A stretch of 64,000 nucleotides of DNA from Chelatococcus asaccharovorans. GTDB lineage: Bacteria > Pseudomonadota > Alphaproteobacteria > Rhizobiales > Beijerinckiaceae. This document shows, piece after piece, positions 56,715 to 64,000 of the stretch (positions are counted from its first letter, which is position 1; the number at the start of each line of letters is the position of its first letter). Position numbers and translations under genes: made by a program. The notes below the pieces were generated by a model. The model was given only the letters and a program-made list of their open reading frames with translations. It was not told the DNA's origin and searched no databases. The DNA is taken from the NCBI RefSeq assembly GCF_003201475.1, contig NZ_QJJK01000005.1, forward strand, positions 124,001 through 188,000, in the 5' to 3' direction.

Positions 56715-57821
56715 ATGAGTGGGCAGTCACCCTTGGCTATGGCGTCTGGACCAACAGCAACGGATTTCGGTTACGCTATGAATTCTCGTTACGGCGATAC
56801 GAATTGGGACGAGGATTCGGAATTCACCCGACTGGCCGACGCCATCGCCGGTAAACACGCTGCGTCCAAAGGCACGGGCAGCAACGCCCAAGGCCGCAAC
56901 ATCCAAGGCCGCAACATCCAAGATCGCAACGCCCAAGGCCGCAGCGCCCAAGGCAGCAGCGCCCAAGGCGCAAGACCCGAGCGGATAGCAACGCCGCATC
57001 ATCCCCGCGTCCACCTGCGTGCCGGCTCTGGACGGCGTAACCCGATCAAGGCCGCCGCGCGCAATCGCGTCAATGGGGGGCTGATCGCGCTTGGCCTTCT
57101 GGCCGCCATCACCGGGGCGCTCGTCACCCATCAACTGCTCGACCAGCCCGTCGCGCCCGACGCCCAGGAGGAACGCAGAGATCCGCAAGACTACACGTTG
57201 AAACCGACGCCGGCGGTCGATGCGCTGGGCAAGGCGCTCCCCATATGGGTCCGCGTCGTGAAACCGGCGGTCACCGTGATCAATCCGGCCGCATCGCTGA
57301 AGGGCGTCGAGATTTCCTATGAAACCTGGCAGCACGGGCTCGGTGGCCAGCGCGACATCGCCATCTTCGGACGTTTCGTCAGCGGTCCCTATCTGTTCAT
57401 TGCCTTCTACCGGCAGGGTGAGGAAGCACAGATCGCTCCCACCTTCTTCGTCGATGCCGCTCGCCAGGCGGCCGAAGCCGGCATCGGCGTCATCCGCACG
57501 GATGTTCCGGTGGCCCGCTCGACGAAATTCGGGCCTGCGGAAATTGCCAACGGCATCCTGACGAACGGTAAGCTGCGCCGGGACTGCCTGGTGTTCCGTA
57601 ATCGCAGCTTCGACAGAGGCATGACGATATCAGGCTGGGCCTGCGGAACGACCGACCGCCCCATCGATGCCGACACCCTGGCTTGCATGATCGATGGTAC
57701 GGGCTTCGCAGCCGGCGACAGCGCGCTTCACCAGCTGCTCGCGGCATCGGAGGCAAAGAGGCGATCGGCCTGCGTTGCCCCGCCAGCCGCGCCCGCGAAA
57801 CCGCCCCAGCGCCGCTCCTGA
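56715..57821 (+). CDS. Bitopic membrane protein of unknown function with pentapeptide repeats
   Basis: A 368-residue protein. The cytoplasmic N-terminus has a run of five-residue repeats (QGRNI/QDRNA/QGRSA types, about residues 57-84) created by a 15-bp DNA repeat. A single helix GGLIALGLLAAITGALV follows at about 119-136, then a periplasmic domain of 230 residues with two Cys (RRDCLVFRN, WACGTTD, DTLACMIDG gives three). I do not recognise the domain. The start is uncertain: ATG 56715, 56739 or 56778 all lack a strong ribosome-binding site. Confidence 0.7.
   Translation: MSGQSPLAMASGPTATDFGYAMNSRYGDTNWDEDSEFTRLADAIAGKHAASKGTGSNAQGRNIQGRNIQDRNAQGRSAQGSSAQGARPERIATPHHPRVHLRAGSGRRNPIKAAARNRVNGGLIALGLLAAITGALVTHQLLDQPVAPDAQEERRDPQDYTLKPTPAVDALGKALPIWVRVVKPAVTVINPAASLKGVEISYETWQHGLGGQRDIAIFGRFVSGPYLFIAFYRQGEEAQIAPTFFVDAARQAAEAGIGVIRTDVPVARSTKFGPAEIANGILTNGKLRRDCLVFRNRSFDRGMTISGWACGTTDRPIDADTLACMIDGTGFAAGDSALHQLLAASEAKRRSACVAPPAAPAKPPQRRS
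56886..56970. repeat. In-frame 15-bp minisatellite
   Basis: Units of the form CAAGGCCGCAACATC are repeated about five to six times with substitutions, coding for QGRNI-like pentapeptides in the gene at 56715. Confidence 0.8.
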
Positions 57822-58353
57822 TCACGACGGTCTCTGCATGCCGCCCTGGCAGGCGATACATCCCGCGGCAGGCACGAAAACGCGCGATCTCTTTGTTCAT
57901 CAGTCGTTTCAAGCGAAGGGCCGTTTCACGCAGTGTTGGAGCACTTCTCCTCGCATGCGCAATGCCAATCATCATTTCCACCGCGCGCCGCGTACCGTTT
58001 GACAACGATGCGCCAACGGTTACGATCGCATCAGAACAGTTGCATGGGTCGTAAGCATGCATCGGATGTATTAAAGCGAACGTGCATTAGGCTTTAGTAT
58101 TAAGAACAATAGCTCAGCGCCTCGCTAAAGCGTTGATAACTGCCGTATTTGCGAATTGTTTTGACGATATACCCAAGGACAGCGGCGAAGAGTGAGCGAT
58201 ATTCCAGTATAGCTCCGCCATCCGGCTGGCAGGCGTCATCATTTTGAGCGCAACAGCCAGGACAGATTGTCCGCGATCGTCTTTGACAACCCACGCAGAC
58301 GGCATTGATATTCGATGCGGCGAGGCGACCATCGTCAAAGCGAGGGGAATATT
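57822..58353. other. Intergenic region upstream of the second ABC importer
   Basis: About 530 bp of lower-GC DNA. A promoter for the binding-protein gene is proposed at 58283-58311. A 74-codon frame on the minus strand (58114-58338) has no recognisable similarity and was not accepted. No repeat copy was found. Confidence 0.5.
58283..58311 (+). promoter_or_regulatory. Sigma-70-type promoter of the second ABC importer
   Basis: TTGACA (58283-58288), 17-bp spacer, TGATAT (58306-58311). It would start transcription near 58318, about 36 bases before the start codon. Confidence 0.5.
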
Positions 58354-59985
58354 ATGATCATGATGCGCAAGAACTGGAAAGGCGCCGCGATGGCCGGCGC
58401 CATGGCAGGCCTCTTGGTAGGCGTCCCGGCGGGGCTGCTGGCCAGCGCGTCGCCGGTTGCGGCCGCAACGCCCAAGGACACGCTGGTGCTGGCCTGGGCG
58501 ATCGATGACATCATCACGCTCGACCCGGCCGAGGCCTTCGAGATCAGCGCCGGCGAGATCATGGGCAATACCTATGATCGTCTCGTCCGTTTCGATATCA
58601 ACGACCCGTCAAAGCTTTATGGTGACATCGCCTCATCCTGGACAGTCTCCGACGACGGCAAGCTCTATACCTTCAAGCTGAAGCCGAATCTGAAATTTGC
58701 ATCCGGCAACCCGCTGACGGCCGATGACGTCGTCTATTCGCTGCAGCGGGCCGTCAAGCTCGACAAGACGCCGGCCTTCATCCTGACCCAGCTCGGCTGG
58801 TCGAAGGACAACGTCGATGGCAAGGTCAAGAAGGTCGATGACCTCACGGTGACGCTCGAAACCGACAAGCCCTATGCGCCGAGCTTCGTCCTGAACTGCC
58901 TCACCGCCAACGTCTCGGCGATCGTCGACAAGAAGCTCGTCGAGGCCAACGCCAAGGACGGCGACATGGGCTATGGCTGGCTGAAGACCCATTACGCCGG
59001 GTCCGGTCCGCTCAAGATCCGCGACTGGCGGGCGAACGAAATCCTCGCCATGGAGCGCAACGACAACTACTACGGCGAGAAATCCAAGCTGCCGCGCGTC
59101 ATCTACCGCCATGTGAAGGAGAGCGCCACGCAGCGTCTGCTCCTGGAAAAGGGCGACGTGGACGTCGCGCGCAACCTGGAGCCGGGCGATATCGAGGCCG
59201 TCTCAAAGAACGCCGATGTGGCGGTCACCAACACGCCGAAGGGCACGATCTACTACTTCAGCCTCAACCAGAAGAACCCGACCCTGGCCAAGCCCGAGGT
59301 TCGCGAGGCGATGAAATATCTCGTCGACTATGACGCGATTGGCCAGACCTTCATCAAGGGCATCGGCGAGATCCACCAGACCTTCCTGCCAAAGGGCCTG
59401 CTCGGCGCCTCCGACGAGAAGCCCTACAAGCTCGATGTCGCCAAGGCGAAGGAACTCCTGGCGAAGGCAGGCCTGAAGGATGGCTTCACCATCACCATGG
59501 ACGTGCGCAACAACCAGCCGGTGACGGGCATCGCCGAAGCCGTGCAGCGCAGCTTCGCACAAGCCGGCATCAAGATGGAGATCATCCCGGGCGACGGCAA
59601 GCAGACGCTGACGAAATACCGCGCGCGCAATCACGATCTCTATATCGGCCAGTGGGGTGCGGACTATTGGGACCCCCACACGAACGCCGACACCTTCGCC
59701 CGCAATCCCGACAACTCCGACAACGCCTCCTCGAAAACCCTGGCTTGGCGCAACGATTGGAATATCCCGGAATTGACGAAGAAGGCCGACGCGGCCGTGC
59801 TGGAACGCGACACCGAGAAGCGCGCGCAGCTCTACAAGGACATGCAGAAGGACGTCCTCGCGACGAGCCCCTATGTCATCATCTTCCAGATGATCGAGAC
59901 GGCCGGCGTTCGCAAGGACGTCAAGGATTTCAAGCTCGGGCCGACCTCCGACACGACCTACACCTTCAAGGCCTCGAAGAGCTGA
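58354..59985 (+). CDS. ABC transporter substrate-binding protein (family 5)
   Basis: Periplasmic receptor of the peptide/nickel class, 543 residues, with a signal peptide ending SPVAAA (about residue 37). SBP_bac_5 features are IITLDPAEAFEISAGEIMGNTYDRLV, IASSWTVSDDGKLYTFKLKPNLKF and the late DLYIGQWGADYWDPHTNAD (each a separate family block). GAGGGGAA precedes ATG 58354. It heads a five-gene operon of receptor, two permeases and two ATPases. The substrate could be di-/oligopeptides, opine-like compounds or a metal chelate. Confidence 0.94.
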   Translation: MIMMRKNWKGAAMAGAMAGLLVGVPAGLLASASPVAAATPKDTLVLAWAIDDIITLDPAEAFEISAGEIMGNTYDRLVRFDINDPSKLYGDIASSWTVSDDGKLYTFKLKPNLKFASGNPLTADDVVYSLQRAVKLDKTPAFILTQLGWSKDNVDGKVKKVDDLTVTLETDKPYAPSFVLNCLTANVSAIVDKKLVEANAKDGDMGYGWLKTHYAGSGPLKIRDWRANEILAMERNDNYYGEKSKLPRVIYRHVKESATQRLLLEKGDVDVARNLEPGDIEAVSKNADVAVTNTPKGTIYYFSLNQKNPTLAKPEVREAMKYLVDYDAIGQTFIKGIGEIHQTFLPKGLLGASDEKPYKLDVAKAKELLAKAGLKDGFTITMDVRNNQPVTGIAEAVQRSFAQAGIKMEIIPGDGKQTLTKYRARNHDLYIGQWGADYWDPHTNADTFARNPDNSDNASSKTLAWRNDWNIPELTKKADAAVLERDTEKRAQLYKDMQKDVLATSPYVIIFQMIETAGVRKDVKDFKLGPTSDTTYTFKASKS

Positions 59986-59994
59986 CGGCTCGTC

Positions 59995-61080
59995 ATGGCC
60001 GTCGTTGAGACGCACCGGCCGGGTGACATCAAGCCCGGCCGCCCCCGCGCCAGATCGCGCTCGCTTGCGGCTGCCTCCGGCATCGGCCGCTTCCTCGTGA
60101 TCGTTGTCCTGACCTATCTGGGTCTCCTGGCCGTCACCTTCTTCATCGGCCGGGTCATCCCCGTCGATCCCGTACTCGCCATCGTCGGTGATCGCGCACC
60201 GACGCATGTGGTCGAACGCACGCGGGAGGAGCTCGGCCTCAACAAGCCGCTCATCGAGCAGTTCGCAATCTATGTGCGCAACGTGCTCACGGGCGACCTC
60301 GGCACGTCGGTGCTGACGTCGAACCGCGTGATCGACGATATCCGGCGCGTCTTCCCGGCGACGCTGGAACTCGCGACCCTCGGCACCCTCATCGGCGCGG
60401 TGTTTGGCATTCCGCTCGGCGTGCTCGCTGCGGTGAAGCGCGACAGCCTCGTCGACCAGATCGTGCGCGTCATCGGGCTGGTCGGCTATTCCGTACCGAT
60501 CTTCTGGCTCGGTCTGATGGCCTTGCTCGTCTTCTACGCCCGTCTGGGCTGGACGGACGGCCCCGGCCGCTTCGACATCATCTACGAATACACCATCACG
60601 CCGGTGACCGGCATCCTGCTCCTCGACACCGCCATGGCGGGAGAATGGGATGCCTTCCGCAATGTGGCGGGCCATCTCATCCTGCCCTCGGCGCTGCTCG
60701 GCTATTTCTCGCTGGCCTATATCAGCCGCATGACGCGTTCCTTTATGCTGAACGAGCTCGGCCAGGAATATATCGTCGCGGCGCGCGCCAAAGGCATTTC
60801 GGAATCGCGCGTCATCTGGCGTCATGCGCTGCGCAACGCCGCTGTGCCGCTGGTGACGGTGATCGTCCTCTCCTATGCCGGCCTGCTCGAGGGATCCGTC
60901 CTGACGGAATCCGTCTTCGCCTGGCCAGGCCTCGGGCTCTACATCACCAACTCCCTGCAGAACGCCGACATGAACGCCGTGCTCGGCGGCACCATCGTCG
61001 TCGGCTCGGTCTTCATCGGGCTGAACCTCCTGTCGGACCTGCTTTACCGCTTCCTCGATCCCAGAACGAAACGGAGATGA
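59995..61080 (+). CDS. ABC transporter permease (DppB type)
   Basis: A 361-residue permease with an extended, basic N-terminus (about 40 residues) before the first helix. Family blocks are FFIGRVIPVDPVLAIVGDRAP, TRSFMLNELGQEYIVAARAKGISESRVIWRHALRN (EAA loop in the second part) and GSVFIGLNLLSDLLYRFLDPR at the end. It starts 9 bp after the receptor gene. The 3' end includes one half of a 14-bp tandem repeat. Confidence 0.94.
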   Translation: MAVVETHRPGDIKPGRPRARSRSLAAASGIGRFLVIVVLTYLGLLAVTFFIGRVIPVDPVLAIVGDRAPTHVVERTREELGLNKPLIEQFAIYVRNVLTGDLGTSVLTSNRVIDDIRRVFPATLELATLGTLIGAVFGIPLGVLAAVKRDSLVDQIVRVIGLVGYSVPIFWLGLMALLVFYARLGWTDGPGRFDIIYEYTITPVTGILLLDTAMAGEWDAFRNVAGHLILPSALLGYFSLAYISRMTRSFMLNELGQEYIVAARAKGISESRVIWRHALRNAAVPLVTVIVLSYAGLLEGSVLTESVFAWPGLGLYITNSLQNADMNAVLGGTIVVGSVFIGLNLLSDLLYRFLDPRTKRR

Positions 61081-61095
61081 TGAAACGGCGATGAG
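61068..61095. repeat. 14-bp tandem duplication at the permease stop codon
   Basis: GAAACGGAGATGAT is followed by GAAACGGCGATGAG. The stop TGA of the permease gene lies inside the first unit. Confidence 0.8.
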
Positions 61096-61134
61096 ACTGA
61101 GCGTCCAACCGCACGCCACCCCGGTGGAGATCCG

Positions 61135-62061
61135 ATGACCGACATGGCTCAGCCCCAGCATTGGCGGGCATGGCTCTTGAGCGATCGACCGGCCTCGCGC
61201 AGGCAGGCGCGCCTCGGTCGCGCCTACGCCGGCTGGCAGCGTTTCACGACGAACAAGCTCGCCATGGTCGGCTTGGCAATCGTCCTCGGGCTCGTCCTGG
61301 TGGCGGCCTTCGCCAATGTCATCGCCCCCTATTCCCCGGTGGAAGGCGGCGACCTGCGCACGGAAAGGCTCTTGCCGCCGAGTGCCGCCCATCTCTTCGG
61401 GACCGACGATCAGGCGCGCGACATCTTCTCGCGCGTGGTCTACGGCTCACGCATCACGCTGTTCGTCGTCGTGCTGGTCGCCATCATCGCGGCGCCCATC
61501 GGCCTCGTCGTCGGCACGGTGGCCGGCTATGCCGGCGGCTATCTCGATGCCATCCTGATGCGCATCACCGACATCTTCCTCGCCTTTCCGAAGCTCATCC
61601 TGGCACTGGCCTTCGTGGCCGCGCTCGGGCCGGGCATCGAGAATGCCGTCATCGCCATCGCCATCACCTCATGGCCGCCCTATGCGCGCATCGCGCGGGC
61701 CGAGACGCTGACCATCCGCTCCAGCGAGTACATATCCGCCGTGAAACTGATGGGCGCCTCGCCCTGGCGTATCGTGCTGCGCCACATCATGCCGCTCTGC
61801 GTGTCCTCCCTGATCATTCGCGTCACGCTGGACATGGCCGGCATCATCCTCACCGCCGCCGGCCTCGGCTTCCTCGGTCTAGGCGCTCAGCCGCCGCTCC
61901 CGGAATGGGGCGCGATGATCGCCTCGGGCCGGCGCTTCGTGCTGGACCAGTGGTGGGTGGCCGCCGCGCCGGGCGCCGCGATCTTCATCGTCAGCCTCGG
62001 CTTCAACCTCCTCGGCGACGGCCTGCGCGATACGCTCGATCCCAAGGCGTCAGACCAATGA
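61135..62061 (+). CDS. ABC transporter permease (DppC type)
   Basis: A 308-residue permease without a large periplasmic insertion. It has the OppC-type N-terminal helix (about 43-65), LFGTDDQARDIFSRVVYGSR, the EAA loop YISAVKLMGASPWRIVLRHIMP and LGLGAQPPLPEWGAMI, all typical. The start lies 54 bp after the previous gene and the stop overlaps the next start by 4 bp (ATGA). Confidence 0.95.
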   Translation: MTDMAQPQHWRAWLLSDRPASRRQARLGRAYAGWQRFTTNKLAMVGLAIVLGLVLVAAFANVIAPYSPVEGGDLRTERLLPPSAAHLFGTDDQARDIFSRVVYGSRITLFVVVLVAIIAAPIGLVVGTVAGYAGGYLDAILMRITDIFLAFPKLILALAFVAALGPGIENAVIAIAITSWPPYARIARAETLTIRSSEYISAVKLMGASPWRIVLRHIMPLCVSSLIIRVTLDMAGIILTAAGLGFLGLGAQPPLPEWGAMIASGRRFVLDQWWVAAAPGAAIFIVSLGFNLLGDGLRDTLDPKASDQ

Positions 62062-62939
62062 GCCTCCGAGCCATGGGCGAAAGCCACGCAACGGATGCGC
62101 GCCTCAGCAAGCCTCTCCTCGAGGTCGAGGATCTGCGGGTGAGTTTCCCCAGCCGCAACGGCCCGGTGGAAGCCGTGCGCGGGGTCTCGTTCACCCTGGG
62201 GCGCGAAAGACTGGGCATCGTCGGCGAATCCGGCTCGGGAAAGTCCCAGACCGGCCGCGCCATCATGGGGCTGACGCCGCCCCATGCTCGGATCACCGCC
62301 AGGCGCCTCGCCTTCGCCGGAACGGATCTGATGCAGTTGTCAGCCCGCGAGCGACGTAGTTTTCGCGGCGAACGCATCGCCATGATCCTGCAGGATCCGA
62401 AATATTCGCTGAACCCGGTCATGACCATCGGCCAGCAGATCACCGAGACCTTGCGCGCCCACAGCAATGTGACGCGCGCGGTTGCGCGCGACCGCGCGCT
62501 GGACATGCTGGAGGCGGTGCAGATCCGTGATCCCGCCCGCATCTTCGGACTCTACCCGCACGAGGTATCCGGTGGCATGGGCCAGCGCGCCATGATCGCC
62601 ATGATGCTGATCGCCGACCCCGAGCTCTTGATCGCCGACGAGCCGACGTCCGCGCTCGACGTCACCGTGCAGCTGCAGGTGCTCGCCATTCTCGACCGGC
62701 TGGTGAGCGAGCGCGGGATGGGGCTGATCTTCATCTCGCACGATCTGCGGCTCGTCTCATCCTTCTGCGACCGTGTCCTCGTGATGTATCGCGGGCGGAT
62801 CGTCGAGGAGGTCGCGGCGAACCGCCTCAACGACGCGACGCATCCCTATACGCGCGGCCTCATCAATTGCCTGCCGAAGATCGGCGAGGACCGCCACCCC
62901 CTGCCCGTGCTCGACCGGCGGCCGGAGTGGGCGGAATGA
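62058..62939 (+). CDS. ABC transporter ATP-binding protein (DppD type)
   Basis: A 293-residue ATPase with Walker A GESGSGKSQT, signature VSGGMGQR and Walker B LLIADEPTSALD, and the C-terminal oligopeptide-transporter extension HPYTRGLINCLPKIG. The usual final Cys cluster seen in some DppD/OppD proteins is reduced. It overlaps the genes on both sides by 4 bp, which indicates coupled translation. Confidence 0.95.
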   Translation: MSLRAMGESHATDARLSKPLLEVEDLRVSFPSRNGPVEAVRGVSFTLGRERLGIVGESGSGKSQTGRAIMGLTPPHARITARRLAFAGTDLMQLSARERRSFRGERIAMILQDPKYSLNPVMTIGQQITETLRAHSNVTRAVARDRALDMLEAVQIRDPARIFGLYPHEVSGGMGQRAMIAMMLIADPELLIADEPTSALDVTVQLQVLAILDRLVSERGMGLIFISHDLRLVSSFCDRVLVMYRGRIVEEVAANRLNDATHPYTRGLINCLPKIGEDRHPLPVLDRRPEWAE

Positions 62940-63682
62940 CCGACGCTCTCGCCGTCAACAACCTCACCATCTATTTCGAGGACTTCGCCGCCGTCGACGA
63001 CGTCTCCTTCAATGTCTCGGCCGGCTCGTCCTTCGGTCTCGTCGGCGAATCCGGCTCCGGCAAATCCACGGTGCTGCGGGCCATCGTCGGCCTCGCCCCA
63101 TCAAGTGGCGGCGAAATTCTGCTGGACGGCAAGCCGCTCGCGACGCCGCGGAGCAAGGCGTTCTATCGCCATGTCCAGATGGTGTTCCAGGACCCTTACG
63201 GATCGCTGCATCCGCGGCAGACGGTCGACAGGACGCTCGCCGAGCCGCTTGCCATCCACGGCATCGGCGACGGCGAGCGGCGCATTGCCCGCGCCCTGGA
63301 CGAGGTTGGGCTCGGCAAGGGCTTCCGTTTCCGCTATCCGCATCAGCTCTCCGGCGGCCAGCGCCAGCGCGTCGCCATTGCGCGTGCCCTGTTGCTGGAG
63401 CCCAAGGTTCTCCTGCTCGACGAGCCGACCTCCGCCCTGGACGCCTCGGTCCAGGCGGAGGTGCTCAACCTGCTGGAACAGCTGAGGCGCGAGCGCCAAC
63501 TGACCTATGTGCTGGTCAGTCATGATCTCGCCGTCGTCACGCATATGTGCGAGCGGCTCCTCGTCATGCAGAAGGGGCAGGCGGTCGAGGAACTCTCCGC
63601 GCAGGCTCTCGCGGCCCGCCAGATCGGCACTGCCTATACCCGCGACCTCATGGCGGCGAGCACCGGGTTCAAACGGGAATGA
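62936..63682 (+). CDS. ABC transporter ATP-binding protein (DppF type)
   Basis: A 248-residue ATPase with Walker A GESGSGKSTV, the FQDPYGSLHPRQTV tract, signature LSGGQRQR and Walker B VLLLDEPTSALD. It is shorter than typical DppF (about 320) and lacks most of the C-terminal extension. Last gene of the operon, starting with an ATGA overlap. Confidence 0.94.
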   Translation: MTDALAVNNLTIYFEDFAAVDDVSFNVSAGSSFGLVGESGSGKSTVLRAIVGLAPSSGGEILLDGKPLATPRSKAFYRHVQMVFQDPYGSLHPRQTVDRTLAEPLAIHGIGDGERRIARALDEVGLGKGFRFRYPHQLSGGQRQRVAIARALLLEPKVLLLDEPTSALDASVQAEVLNLLEQLRRERQLTYVLVSHDLAVVTHMCERLLVMQKGQAVEELSAQALAARQIGTAYTRDLMAASTGFKRE

Positions 63683-63696
63683 TCCTGGTACGTCCC

Positions 63697-63861
63697 CCAC
63701 CCCTTGTAACTTACCCGCAGGGGGGAGGGGCGTTTCCCACGTTGCGCTTTCTGAACACGGCATCCGGCTCACCGTCCGCTTCACGACACGCCGCGCTTAA
63801 TCCTGAGACCGCCAGGGCTGCCGCTCCCCTCCCCCTTGCGGGGAGGGGTAAGGGGTGGGGG
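63697..63861. repeat. G/C-tract inverted repeat pair
   Basis: CCCCCACCCCTT at 63697-63708 with a GGGGGGAGGGG arm ending at 63730 is mirrored by CCCCTCCCCC ... AGGGGTGGGGG at 63826-63861. The pair forms an inverted repeat of about 36-bp arms around 95 bp. It lies between the ABC operon and the last gene fragment and may terminate transcription. Confidence 0.75.
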
Positions 63862-63879
63862 TAGAACGGCGGCCGACGC

Positions 63880-64000
63880 TTACCGCCGTGCGGCGCGCCG
63901 CGCCGCGAGCGCCACCGACCACAGGCATTTCAGCGCCAGCTCGCTGGCAAGGCCTGCCTGCCGGCGCGTCGCCGCGACACCGGCGCCGAGATCGACAACC
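63880..64000 (-). CDS. C-terminal fragment of an unidentified protein
   Basis: The minus strand is open from the window edge to a TAA at 63880, giving 39 residues with LASELALKCLWSVALAARRAARR at the end (helical, basic C-terminus). No family can be named from this piece. It is accepted because the frame is open, GC-rich and placed in tail-to-tail orientation to the ABC operon after a repeat. Confidence 0.45.
   Translation of the reverse strand, partial: VVDLGAGVAATRRQAGLASELALKCLWSVALAARRAARR

Noticed and set aside
58114-58338. A 74-codon minus-strand frame just upstream of the second ABC importer
   Set aside because: No family similarity, no good ribosome-binding site, and it would cover the proposed importer promoter.

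Overview
The window is GC-rich, gene-dense bacterial chromosome from an alphaproteobacterium, most likely of the order Hyphomicrobiales (Rhizobiales). Evidence is the ccmABCDG block next to acnA, the acpXL-to-lpxXL cluster for the very-long-chain fatty acid of lipid A, the DUF1674-htpX-rsmB-heparinase-purH block, and an apparent EcfG-type general stress promoter. My guess at the neighbourhood is Bosea, Chelatococcus or Methylobacterium relatives; the genus cannot be fixed from the sequence alone. I saw no rRNA, tRNA, CRISPR array, transposase, integrase or prophage gene.

Layout. 1-6 kb: the start of an RluA-type pseudouridine synthase, ftsY, ynfA, an ECF41 sigma factor with its AhpD-like partner and a near-perfect ECF41 promoter, yciB, and a membrane class III nucleotide cyclase. 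6-9.1 kb: ccmA-ccmB-ccmC-ccmD-ccmG for cytochrome c maturation. 9.4-18.7 kb: acnA, then acpXL, fabZXL, a ketosynthase pair of which one lacks the catalytic residues, an SDR, an alcohol dehydrogenase and lpxXL. 18.7-22.4 kb: a DUF1223 protein, a LysE exporter, a small secreted protein, an EamA transporter and a stress ferritin-like protein. 22.9-35 kb: a sugar-acid locus with uronate dehydrogenase, mannonate dehydratase, an enolase-superfamily enzyme, an IlvD/Edd dehydratase and a complete family 5 ABC importer. 35.2-41.4 kb: secreted proteins and an RND efflux pair. 41.4-46.6 kb: an AT-rich, gene-poor stretch, two unknown proteins, an L,D-transpeptidase and a cyclopropane synthase. 46.6-56.3 kb: an orphan TRAP binding protein, then the housekeeping block DUF1674, htpX, rsmB, heparinase, purH, carbonic anhydrase and asd. 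56.7-63.7 kb: an unknown membrane protein and a second complete peptide/nickel-type ABC importer.

How the genes work together. The XL cluster makes the long acyl chain and puts it on lipid A. The 22.9-35 kb locus appears to import an oligomeric sugar acid and to oxidise or dehydrate the monomers; the later aldolase or kinase steps and a regulator are not in the window. The ECF41 pair is a self-contained stress module whose promoter can be read directly.

The least expected content is non-coding: a two-hairpin intergenic repeat in five copies, a second REP-like family that brackets a GIY-YIG nuclease gene, at least ten short (12-18 bp) tandem duplications in coding and non-coding DNA, and an operator-like palindrome that fills the promoter spacer before acpXL, followed by a terminator-like hairpin.
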